Assembly (NCBI RefSeq): GCF_011397635.1
Contig: NC_064767.1
Span: forward strand, 22,246,537-22,310,536
From: Epinephelus fuscoguttatus
Taxonomy: Eukaryota > Chordata > Actinopteri > Perciformes > Serranidae
Direction of reading: 5' to 3'
Length of the DNA: 64,000 nt
The notes under the pieces were generated by a model. It had not been told where the DNA came from, did not search any database, and saw only the letters and a list, made by a program, of their open reading frames with translations. This document shows, in pieces, positions 12,496 through 22,419 of this stretch (positions within the stretch are counted from its first letter, which is position 1; the number at the start of each line of letters is the position of its first letter). The position numbers and the translations under genes are program-made.

Positions 12496-12699
12496 GACAT
12501 GGAATGTAACGAAGGTACCTTTCTAAAAGGTAATAATAAGAGATGATCAGGTTTGTTTTTTATTTCATCACTCCAAATGAGATACTGTAGTCTTATGTAC
12601 ATATGATACTCACTGTACTTGAATAACTTATCAATAAATATTGTACATTTAAATCATCTTCCACTTTGCTGATTCTTACATACCTAAAGTGTCTATAGG

Positions 12700-13690
12700 A
12701 ATGTGTCATGTTACAACTTACCCTAAAGCAATGGTTCCCAACCAGGGAGTTGGGCCCACCAAATGGTCCCAGGGTGAATCTGAGGGATCACAAGATGGTT
12801 TAAGGGATAAAAAGGAAAATATATCTATTTTCCAGCGGTGTGGACTCGATTTGACAAAGTAAAAAAAAGACTTGCATCTCACCTTGGTTGTTACAACCAA
12901 TGACTCATTAATACACCTGGACTGCCTTTTGGCTTGAAGATGCTTGATACTTTTTCCCAAGTAAATCTTGGAATAGACGTTATAGAACTTTTCCCAATAC
13001 GAGATAAGTTAAATACAACAAGACAGTAAGGACACATACGAAATTCATTCTGTTGTGGTACTGGTTAATAGTGCTATATGCTATAAGTGCAATGTCACCA
13101 CTACTTTTTTATGATCAAGTTCAGTTGCACTTGTATTAATAAATTAATACAAATGAAAAAAATCACTCCTGATTTTTGTAAATTTAATGTATTATTACTT
13201 TGTTTTTAAAATAAGGACTTCGAACTTGAGTGCAAAGACATGAGACTTACAGTACTTGTGACTTGCAAAATTTTGACTTGGTCCCACCTCTTCTATTTTC
13301 TGACTTTTGTAATTATTTCTCCCTAGTGCAATACGGGCTACTAACATCTCTTCAAGCCTTTAAAATCCTTTAAATGACACAATCCAAGAAGGAAAAACGT
13401 TGTCTAACTGCTCACAGCTCATGACCACAATGAGGCCATAACCTGTGATGAGGGGTCTCATGCAGAAACTGATCTGTTTTAAGAGGTCACAAACACTTGT
13501 GGATAGTTACTAAGTACATTTACTCAAGCACTGTACTTAAGCACAGTTTTAAGGTACTTGTGCTGTACTTGAGTATTCCCATGTTCTGCTACCTTATACT
13601 TGTACCCCGTTGTATTTCAGAGTCAAATATTGTACTTTCTACTCCACTGCATTTATTTACTACTACTACTACTACTACTACTACTATTAA
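12700..13690. other. intergenic, no gene seen
   Basis: AT-rich sequence without recognisable coding similarity. It ends with a short (ACT)n run at about 13660-13685. Confidence 0.55.
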
Positions 13691-14130
13691 TTAAAAACTT
13701 TATTTGATAAAATTGAGTTTGCAGTCCTGATTTCCTCAGGCAGGTCATTTCAAAGTCGTGGAGCTCTGACTGCAAAGGCTCTGTCACCTTTGTGGATTAA
13801 TGTAGACCTCGGAGCAACAAGCAAAGATCCATCTGAGGATCTCGGGGGAGAGGGAACATAAGACAATAATAGATCTGATATATAACTTGGAGCAAGGCCT
13901 CTCAGGGCTTTGTAAGTAATCAGTAAAATCTTAAAATCAGTTCTAAAATTAACAGATAACCAGTGTAGGTAAGACAGGATTGGTGTGATGTGGTCATGTT
14001 TCTAGTCCGTGTCAAGATTCTGGCAGCAGAGTTTTGGAGCAGGATGGGTTTTAAATGCATGAATGAAGGGGGAAGATCCAACTGTAAGTGGGAGACTATT
14101 TCACAGTCTAGGACCAATAACAAATAAATG
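13690..14130 (-). mobile_element. L2-type LINE remnant, C-terminal part of the ORF
   Basis: Reverse-complement reading gives SSDGSLLVAPRSTLIHKGDR, then AFAVRAPRL, an in-frame stop where intact copies have Trp, and NDLPEEI. This is the C-terminal tail typical of fish L2/Maui-like LINE polyproteins. A nearby frame has QNSAARILTRTRN, the motif that normally precedes it. The stop codon and frame changes show a dead copy. The family name is by recall; the limits are approximate. Confidence 0.75.
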
Positions 14131-14134
14131 CTCC

Positions 14135-14995
14135 CTCACCTTTAGTTTTTATCTGTTTACGTGGAACAGAGAGCAGTGATTGGTCACCAGATCTGAGGTA
14201 GTTGCTTCCTTTAGAGCAAGACAGCATCCAAGCATATCTGTGTAGACTACTAATGCCTACTAAAACAAGGGGTTGTATTTTCTGGTCATCTCTCTGTTGA
14301 ACAAGTAATACAGTATTGTTCAGCTTCAGTATCGCACAACAGATTGTGGAAGATACATTTGTGACATTACTGTGGGAATGAACAGCAACAAAAGTATCTC
14401 ACAGAAAGGCACATTAAGAGCATTATCAAGTGCAGTGACAGTGCCATGAAACAAAAAACCTCCAATGAGGCTGTGATGATCCATATTAGTTTATCATTGT
14501 GCAAAAAATCAGATAAGGGTACACAAACAAACAAACACAATAATGCAGGGCCCACTGCCCCTTATAATCTAATGAGATATCTATCAAATATCAAATCTCC
14601 CCCTCCCAAAAAAAGAAAAGAAAAAAAAAATCAATATTTTGTCTAAACTTGAGACAAATACCCAGGTTGATTATTTGTTACAGTGAACCTGAGACTTTTG
14701 AAAGTTACCATTACAGCATCTCAGCTATACAGTTACCACAGTCACTGATCTGTATTACATGTATTTACTGTTGAGGCCACACTGAATAGCATCGTTGCAC
14801 CTGTCACGTGATGATGAGAGCTCGAGCTCATCTTATCCAGATGTTTCATGGAGCAACAGCTGGTTATCTTGTGTTTCCTGAGCTCTACTGTCCAACACCA
14901 AAGTAAAGATAAAGGTAACAGATGTGCTGCACTGAAACACCTACCAAGTAAACCTGCTTTATATAGGCTATTCTGTTTACAAATATGGAAGTTTG
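14135..14995. other. intergenic, no gene seen
   Basis: Upstream flank of the duplicated promoter region. It contains an E-box CACGTG near 14806 and a short palindrome GAGCTCGAGCTC, but nothing assignable. Confidence 0.45.
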
Positions 14996-14999
14996 ACCT

Positions 15000-15550
15000 C
15001 CATTGACTCAGTTTGACCAGATGTTATTACAGTAGTGATATAAAGTATGCTAGCCGACAGTCGTATAACACACCGTTTAAACTGAATGTGTTCACAAAGC
15101 AGTGTCCTTTTAGTGATGATGTACGAAGCTGGTTGCCATGGAGTCCGACCAAAACTGTATAAATACAAGACACTTCTCAAATTCATCATTTCAGAGACTT
15201 TAAAAGAGAAACATTCACTCGACGACGTCTACAAAACTGAGCAAGTGACCACCAAAAAGAAGACACCAGTGGAGCTAGTTTTCTGGTTCATCATGGAGAC
15301 TGTAAGAATATTTAACTGTTTTTTAAAACTGCTTTTGTTTAGGTCATTTTCTTCTACGCCTCAACTGAATTTTAGCCATTAGAAACTTCGAGAGCCTCAA
15401 AAACTGACTTTCATGGCTTAAATTCAGTTGAAGCATCGATTAAAATACTTTTCCCTTTATTTATTAATAGTCATTTTATTTGACGATTTAACAAAATTTA
15501 AGCCCTGAGCCGTCGAAAACTTGACCTGACAGCCCAACAGACTTTAGTGG
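15000..15550 (+). promoter_or_regulatory. promoter/first-exon module, copy 1
   Basis: Holds the RFX-like half-site GTTGCCATGGAGTC (15132-15145), then a TATA box TATAAATA (15158-15165). ATG GAG ACT (15293-15301) follows about 135 bases later and is directly followed by a splice donor GTAAGA. The whole block is repeated at 15695-16370 with the same order of elements. TATA-to-ATG spacing and conservation suggest a functional core promoter. Transcription itself is inferred. Confidence 0.55.
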
Positions 15551-18500
15551 CTTAAACTCAGTTGAGGCTTTACTGAAAATTACTTCAAGTCATTTTTTAA
15601 GCCTCAACTGAATTTCAGCTTTGAGAAAGCTCCAGAGCCCCAAAAGCTGACTTTCAAACGAAGTGTGCAATAACAATACATTTTTCAAGGCCTCCTTTGA
15701 CTCAGTTCGACCAGGTGTTAGCTAGCTGACACTCATGTAACACACCGTTTAAATTAAATGTGTTCACTAAGCAGGTGACATAGGTCCGGTGTCTCTGAAA
15801 CATATTTACAGTAACGTTAAGGCCTAATTGAAACATGGCGGCTAACCACAAAACAACCGAGCTAGCTGCAGCTAACAACTTTGCCAGCTAACTTAGCTAA
15901 CGTTACTGCATTTTAAACATAAACACAGATGTTGTTTTTGAAGCTGTATGAAGCTGGTTGCCATGGAGTCCGATCAAAACTGTATAAATACAAGACATTT
16001 CTCAAATTGATCATTTCACTCTGAGACTTTAGAGGAGAAACTCTCACTATACGAAACTGAGCAAGTAACCACCGAAAAAGAGGACACCAGTGGAGTTTGT
16101 TGACTGGTTCATCATGGAGACTGTAAGAAAATAACATTTTTTTAAGACTTGTTTTTCCAAGTCATTTTCTTCAACACCTCAATTGAATTTCAGCCTAGAA
16201 AGTTCAAGAGCCCCAAACATTGACTTTCATGGCTTAAATTCAGTTGAAGCATCGATTAAAATGCTTTCTACTTTCTGATAGTCATTTTATTTGACGACTT
16301 GACCAAATTTAAGCCTTGAGCCATCAAAAACTTGACCTGACAGCCCCACAGATTTTCGTGGCTTTCATGCAGCGTCGAGTTGGTTCAGTAAAATATAATA
16401 AAATATTAAATATACAATAAACAGTTAAGTTGTTGGTATAAACAACTGAAATGTGAGAACAGAGGTAACAATGCCAAATGCTGAACCGACTGCTGATTTT
16501 CAAGCAAATGGTGACAATGTTTAAGACTTGTTTGCACAGCTTAAGGAAAATATAATCTTGCATATTGCACACTTAATTGATGTTTTAAAGACACCAGAGA
16601 GGCTCCTCTTTCGGTCTATTTTTCTCAGGATGTAGCCCTCATTCATGCTTCATTTGATGATTTTAAAGTTATCCATTTTTTGGTGAAGTTAGTTTTCCTC
16701 ATGTCACATAAAGGTAAAGACAAAAACACCCTGACATTTACATGCAGAGTAGTACAAAATAGCTTGTTTAATTCAATTCAAATTTGCTTTATTGACATGA
16801 AAGTTATAATAACAATATTGTCAAAGCACTTAGAGAATTAATAACATAAAATAAAATAAGTGTAAAAATAGTATAACAACAATAATAGTAATAGTATTAG
16901 TAGTAAAAGTAGTAGTAAATAATAGTAATAATAAGTAATAACAAGTGATATATAAAATTTAACATTAAACTTTTATTTATTTATTTTGTTTATTTAAGGG
17001 AAACAGTGAGACATCAGTGTGCTTATTTGTGTGCTTATCTGTGAATTGAATGGATTTTCACATTCATTAAATGTTCAGTCAAATATAGTTGTGTTGAATG
17101 AAGTTGAGTCTATTCCTGAACTGCATTTCAATCATTACAGATGTGCGATGTGCCAACCCCCCTCCACGACCACCTCTACTGGCAGAGAGAGCCCTGTAGG
17201 AGCCCCCAGGAGGAGCACCCTGCTCCCAGCACCACTGCCAGCACCTCTGAGGTAAAACTCATGGCTTTTGCTGTCTGGGATTCACACGGTTAAAGTGTGT
17301 GTCCTTTTAGATTTGTTATGAGTGCTTATTTGAAATATCTTGAAATGTATTTTAAATGTGTAGTTTAGTAGTGTAGTGTAGTTTGATACCTAATAAGTAT
17401 AAATGATAATTGTAATTGCCCATACCATCTGTGAATATATGCATTTGTCTACATATTATAAAAGTTCAATGTATGTTTAATGGAAAGTCAACACTTACAT
17501 TTGTGATGTTTGTGACACTGCAGCAACCATGACATAATGTGTGCCACATGTTGAAAAATGTCATCATTTATTATTCAAGCTCTAAACTAATGCCTCACAC
17601 GGTTACTCTTGTCTTGACTTATAACACTCTCTTGAATAACAAAATGTTTGAAAAGAATTTAAGGGAAAAAAATCTTTTTGTTGTAATTCTACATAAAGCA
17701 GCTAATTTGCAATTAGTATGACGGTCAATGGAGACCTTTGATAGTAGTTCTCAGTGCCTCAAACTTCAATTCTACTGCATGTGCTTAACTGAGTTAAACT
17801 GTAAATGCGAGTCTCCCCCTGCTGGGGACATGGTGGGAGAAAGTTAGTCTCCGTGTCCCATCCTGGGACAATACAGAGGCCTACAGCTCCTGCCAGGAAG
17901 GCTGTATCCGTGAAAATAGAAGTCTCTGCTGAAGTGTGGGACAGATGGACATCTCAGCTGGCTGTCCTGCACCTCAAACAGAAGTCTCTGCTGAAGTGTG
18001 GGACAGATGGACATCTCAGCTGTCCTGCACCTCGTTCAGCAGAGATAGCGTGTAAAGGTAAGACGTATGTCACCCTGCGGTCCAAGCATCATCCAGGACA
18101 AGACGTCTGTCTGCACAGGAGATTCAGCTACATTCCCACATATCCTGCTGGTGTAACTTCCTCCTCTCCAGTGTTGCCATGACAGCCAGTCACATCATAG
18201 CTGCACGTTGCTGTGATGTGGTTTTGCCTCTCGTTCCTCATGTCGGCCTGTGACCCTCTCCTGGAAGCTGCATTAACATCTGTCTTGCAGGCAGCTGACC
18301 CACTGATTGTTTATCCTCCTGCAGGTTTTCATGCACCGCCCGGATGACAATGTTCTGCCGACTGTGCGTTTGGTTCCGCCGCGGTCCTTGCGTTTTTCTA
18401 AGTGATCAGTAAGTTTGATGTGTTGCTCGCCTACTCAGAGACCAGTGGGATTTGCTGTGTGATGAGAAGTGTGGAGTGGAAGTGGGTGCTGGAGCGTTAC

Positions 18501-19869
18501 ATGTCTGATTTCTGTTATTATTGCCATCAGCAAAGGCCTGCTGATTGGTCTCTGGCAAGTTCACCAGTAAATAGTTTAACTGAGGTGGTTAGCCACCCTG
18601 ATCCTGACACATCTTATCTGATCACTTGAGTTCATCTCAGGCCTAAACAATGGCCACGCTCATTAATCATGTGGCATTAGCTGTGTGAAATTTTTCCCTC
18701 AGAGTTTAATGTTTTAGTTTATAAAGTATTGTCAATGATGAAACAGGCGTTACCTTTAATTCAGATGAGGTGGCACACCACCTCCATAAAACACTATGAA
18801 ACCCTGCAGCTGTTGAATTTCCACTAGGTGGCATTAATGAGTTAGTTAGGTAATTATGGGATGTGTTGCAGTGTCCCTTGCTGTTGCAAGGTGACTTATT
18901 ACAAATAAATTAAATCTGACCTGAAGAGTTTATATCTCTCTATACTCAGTTAATATTCATCAGACCAGACTGAAGTCATGATGCTGTGTTCATGTCTCGT
19001 CTAAATAATGTGAAATCCGAAAGCCGCTGATTCTGTTTTTTCATGTAAACATTGTATATAAAACATTTACAGCACAAGTGATGTGTTAAGTTAACTTGTT
19101 ACATCAAAGGAGTAACCTGGACTTTGTGCCAGTATTTATTATAGAGTTATAGTATTCCTATAATGATAATGTTTGGTATACTAACTCTAAGAAGTGTTTA
19201 CCCTTTCATGGTACCATTTTGTAATAAGGCAGAGCAGGTGGATAAAATACAATGATCCATTCAGTTACACAGGAAACACAGATGGAAACCAGTGACGTAC
19301 CAGCAGCAGTCTGAAAAGACTATTACTGAACTAGTTTGACCTGGTCCCTTACTTTTTGCTTCTGTTCATGGCTTTAACAGCTTGCAGGAGGCAGGAAGAG
19401 GCAGAGGGAGGAGAGCCGCTCCAGAGGCACCGAGGACCCTCTGGAGAGACGCCGCCGCAGCCGCAGCCCGCAGCCATCCACCTCTACGCCACAGGCCAGG
19501 CCGGAGGACGTCCAGCTGGAGGTGAGTACTCCAAATATATACACTGGGTCAAAACCACTGTATTCTAGCTCTGAGGTCACCATACACATTTATCCCACAC
19601 TACTGCATCTAGCTTAAAGGGTGTACATGAACCAGTCTGACTCCTGACCCCTCTCTCTGGATTTCTTAACGGTTCAGGAAAGGACAACTCAGCCTGGACC
19701 CCTCCAGCAGCCTGTGGATGACGTAGACTACAATGACGTCATGGCCCTGCCCCTCTGGCCCTCCGTCTACGGTCCCCAGCCTGGTGGTCTCCCACCAACT
19801 GCTTTCAACACAGTGGCGGCGATGATCATGGCGTGGATGACCGACTCTCCCTACAACCGCGAGATGTGA
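15293..19869 (+). CDS. unrecognised small protein gene, 4 coding exons, about 150 aa
   Basis: I do not recognise this family. Exons: 15293-15301 (MET; alternative copy 16114-16122), 17141-17251, 19381-19521 and 19678-19869 (stop TGA 19867-19869). Every exon starts and ends in phase 0, has GT-AG borders and is free of stops, which is unlikely by chance. Residues 4-40 begin MCDVPTPLHDHLYWQREPCR and end Ser/Thr/Pro-rich. The next 47 residues are basic and Ser/Arg-rich (GRKRQREESRSRG, LERRRRSRSP), like a nuclear localisation or RS-type linker. The last 63 residues are better ordered: acidic VDDVDYNDVMALPLWPSVYG, then PPTAFNTVAAMIMAWMTDSP and the end YNREM. The conserved-looking C-terminus may be the functional part. 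Codon content is GC-rich against AT-rich flanks, as in real exons. A nuclear role is inference only. A cassette at 18325-18408 could give another C-terminus. Confidence 0.6.
15695..16370 (+). promoter_or_regulatory. promoter/first-exon module, copy 2 (tandem duplicate)
   Basis: Diverged tandem copy of the block at 15000-15550. It keeps the RFX-like half-site (15957-15970), TATAAATA (15983-15990), the ATG GAG ACT (16114-16122) and the GTAAGA donor. Upstream of this ATG there is an in-frame TAA, which supports the ATG as the true start. Downstream, both copies share the stretch from the donor through the first several hundred intronic bases. A third partial fragment related to the end of the unit lies at about 15595-15680. 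Confidence 0.6.
16380..17140. other. first intron of the unrecognised gene
   Basis: AT-rich, with an imperfect TAATAG-rich stretch around 16860-16960. Ends in the acceptor ATTACAG at 17140. No exon seen. Confidence 0.5.
17919..18040. repeat. two tandem copies of a ~60-base unit
   Basis: GAAGTCTCTGCTGAAGTGTG and the following bases to CCTGCACCTC occur at 17919 and again at 17981, almost without change. The second copy lacks four bases. They lie in the long intron of the unrecognised gene. A recent local duplication is the simplest reading. Confidence 0.9.
18325..18408 (+). other. possible alternative terminal or cassette exon of the unrecognised gene
   Basis: A good acceptor (CTCCTGCAG) precedes an open phase-0 stretch, VFMHRPDDNVLPTVRLVPPR and a few more residues, then TGA at 18403-18405 and a GTAAGT donor at 18409. 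It would fit after exon 17141-17251. Base composition is exon-like. Splicing is not shown, so this is a candidate only. Confidence 0.35.
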
Positions 19870-20088
19870 CAGTACCACACCACCACCACTCAAACATACT
19901 CATAGCCACTCACACACACACTCAAACACTCTCACACACTCTCACACACTCTAAACCTTTCCTTCCAACTTACTTTCATTTCCTTCTAAAAAAACAAAAA
20001 ACAAAAAAAACAAAAACAACAACAAAAAAAACTTCCTTTCCTTTTAGTTTGGAGATAAGTTTCCTTTCAGTTTCTAGATAAATTTTAA

Positions 20089-21330
20089 GGCCCTGTTCAC
20101 ACAGAAAACATTTTAGCAGTTGGAGGCGCCTTTTTGTAATTGATTTTCATGGGAATGAAGCCCTTTAATTGTGTTTTTTAGATACTAATTACTGGGACAA
20201 AAAACAGTACATTGATTACATGGGAAGGTTAGTGTAAGGATGTGTTGGTGTGGTTGCCTGGCAACAATAAAAGCGTTTTTTTTTTGGTTTGTTTTTTTTT
20301 TTACTTTTTTTTTTTTACTTAAAAAAAAGGCAGTGAGGTGCATAGATATCATATACAGTAGATACCTTGTTGACGGCTTCGGCCTGTTTCAGCGATGCGT
20401 CAATGTCGCCGCCATCTTGGGGAGGTCACTGCTGGCTGGCTAGTACTGTTGTGTATGGGGATAAGTCTTCAGCAAACTTGGTGTGCTCACTCAAAAGTCT
20501 CAAAGTGTAATTGGGTGCCGGTCCAAAAAATTACAGCAAAACAGAAAAACCCAACAACACTCACTAGTAAGTATAATACTTTTTAATATAGTGGATAATA
20601 ATATAGTGGATTGAACAGCAGCAGTTGAATGGGCGCGTTTCAGCTCATAGCCATCCTCAGCGTTAGGAAATGGCCACTTTAGAATGAAAATACAGACAGT
20701 ACTTACTGACCCTCATGCCGACAAGAAGTCCAGTGTAGTTTATAATCCACAAAACTCATTCGGGGTTGGGTTAGCTAGCCGGAATAACAGCTACACTTGA
20801 AATGCACGGAACCCACATTTTAAAAATGAAAAAAAAAACCTCTGCTAATGCGTTTCAAAAATGTCAGAACGGCTCGTCTGTTGTAATCCAAGTGCCCTGA
20901 AGCCGCAGCATGCAAAATTGACTTGAAAAGACATAATTTACTCCACTTTAATAGCATTATTTCTCACCATGGTCAGTTAGCCTGCCCCGCAGGCTGCTGT
21001 GTTTACATGGCAACTCGTGCGAGACTCGAGAACTAGAACCACCACTAGCCATCAGCTAGTCTCGCGCGAGTTGCCATGTAAACACAGCAATCCTAGCTGT
21101 TATCCTCTGATTCCCCGACACTTTGAGACTTTTGAGTGAGCACGCCAAGTTTGCTGAAGACTTATCTCCATACACAACAGTACTAGCCAGCTGGCAGTGA
21201 CCTCCCCAAGATGGCGGCGACGTTGACGCACAGTAGCCACAGGAATGAGTCATCTATGATTATATATATCTATGGTGAGGTGCACCTCACGATTTGCAAC
21301 TTTCAAAATGCATCCTGTGTGATCATGGCC
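20089..21330. mobile_element. Harbinger-like non-autonomous inverted-repeat element
   Basis: The left end GGCCCTGTTCACACAG (from 20089) and the complement of the right end, GGCCATGATCACACAG (ending 21330), form terminal inverted repeats with two mismatches over 16 bases. TAA flanks both sides (20086-20088 and 21331-21333). The uninterrupted neighbour repeat at about 21501-21525 shows the empty site with a single TAA. A three-base TAA/TTA target duplication is characteristic of PIF/Harbinger transposons. No transposase frame is present, so it would move only with help from a partner. Confidence 0.75.
20395..21240. repeat. long inner inverted repeat within the Harbinger-like element
   Basis: The arm at about 20395-20515 (includes GTCGCCGCCATCTTGGGGAG and CAGCAAACTTGGTGTGCTCA) is found again, inverted, at about 21110-21240 with few differences. 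Each arm holds a GCCGCCATCTTG motif that matches a YY1 site. A second hairpin at 20998-21090 has arms of about 30 bases, GTGTTTACATGGCAACTCGT and its inverse. The inner pair may be a second element nested in the outer one. Confidence 0.8.
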
Positions 21331-22419
21331 TAACTCTTTCATTCCTTTTAGTTTAGAGATAACTTTCCCTTCAGCTTTCAACTTTCATTTCCATCTTTAA
21401 AAAACAAAACAAAACAAAAAAAACTTCCTTTGCATGTCCTTTAGATAAGTAGTAAATCTTTTCCTTCCTTTTAGTTCGGAGATAAGTTTCCTTTCTGTTT
21501 CTAGATAAGTTTTAACTCTTTCATTCCTTTTTGTTAAAAGATAAGTTTCCTTTCAGCTTTCAACTTTCATTTCTGTTTAAAAAAAACAAACAACTTTCTT
21601 TGCATGTCCTTTAGATGAGTATTAAATCTTCCTCTCCTTTTAGTTCAGAGGTAAGTTTCCTTTCAATTTCTAGGTTAAGTATTAAATCCTCCTCTCCTTT
21701 TAGTTCAGAGGTAAGTTTCCTTTCAGTTTCTAGGTTAAGTATTAAATCTTTCTTTCCTTTTAGTTCAGAGGTAAGTTTCTGTGTTAAAACAAAACAAAAC
21801 AAAAAATATCCTTTGCATGAACTTTAGATAAGTTTTTAACTCTTTTATTGTTTGTAGTTCACAGGTAAGTTTCCCTCCATCTTTAAATTTCATTCTGTCT
21901 TACAAAAAATCCCCCCCAAAAAACAACAACCTTCGTTTGCATGTACTTTAGATAAGTTTTAGTTACACTGAAACTTGATAAAACATATCTTAAAAAACAT
22001 AAAATTATTTTCCATAAACAATAAGCAATTAAATCTAGTGAGACCAAGTTATAATGACTTCATTACAGTGGTAAAAGGCTGTATGAGAGTCTAGTTAAGG
22101 AGACTTTTTCCTCTGTGCTAATGTTCCAAATGTTTCACCAAGTGGAGTCTTGAGTTGCTAAATTTAGTGTATAAACTGAGCGAGTTAAAACATGTATTAG
22201 AAGGTATTACATGACAGCATGTTACACTGACTTCAGCCAACAGAAGTCAGGAGTAGAGTTATTTTAATTTAAATGTTATTTAATTTTCAGTTTTATAGTT
22301 TTTTTTTTATAGTTTTGTATATTATTAAAAAGTGTTGTGTAGTATAACACAACAAACGTTTAGATAGAACATTTAATATATTCAGGGTAGTAGTTGTACT
22401 AATACTGGCCGCGTTTCCC

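Larger units (their letters stand above)
19955..21970. repeat. minisatellite-like tandem array, interrupted by a DNA element
   Basis: Recurring blocks such as CCTTTTAGTTCAGAGGTAAG, TTTCCTTTCAGTTTCTAG, a poly-A/AAAAC tract and CTTTGCATGTCCTTTAGATA recur at about 19960-20088 and 21335-21965. Inside it, a 55-60-base sub-unit is repeated three times almost perfectly at about 21615-21780. The 3' untranslated region of the unrecognised gene probably runs into this array. The insertion at 20089-21330 splits it. Confidence 0.85.

Noticed and set aside
15086..15292. Longer N-terminus in frame with ATG 15293
   Set aside because: It would run through the TATA box and upstream promoter, and the second copy has an in-frame TAA there.
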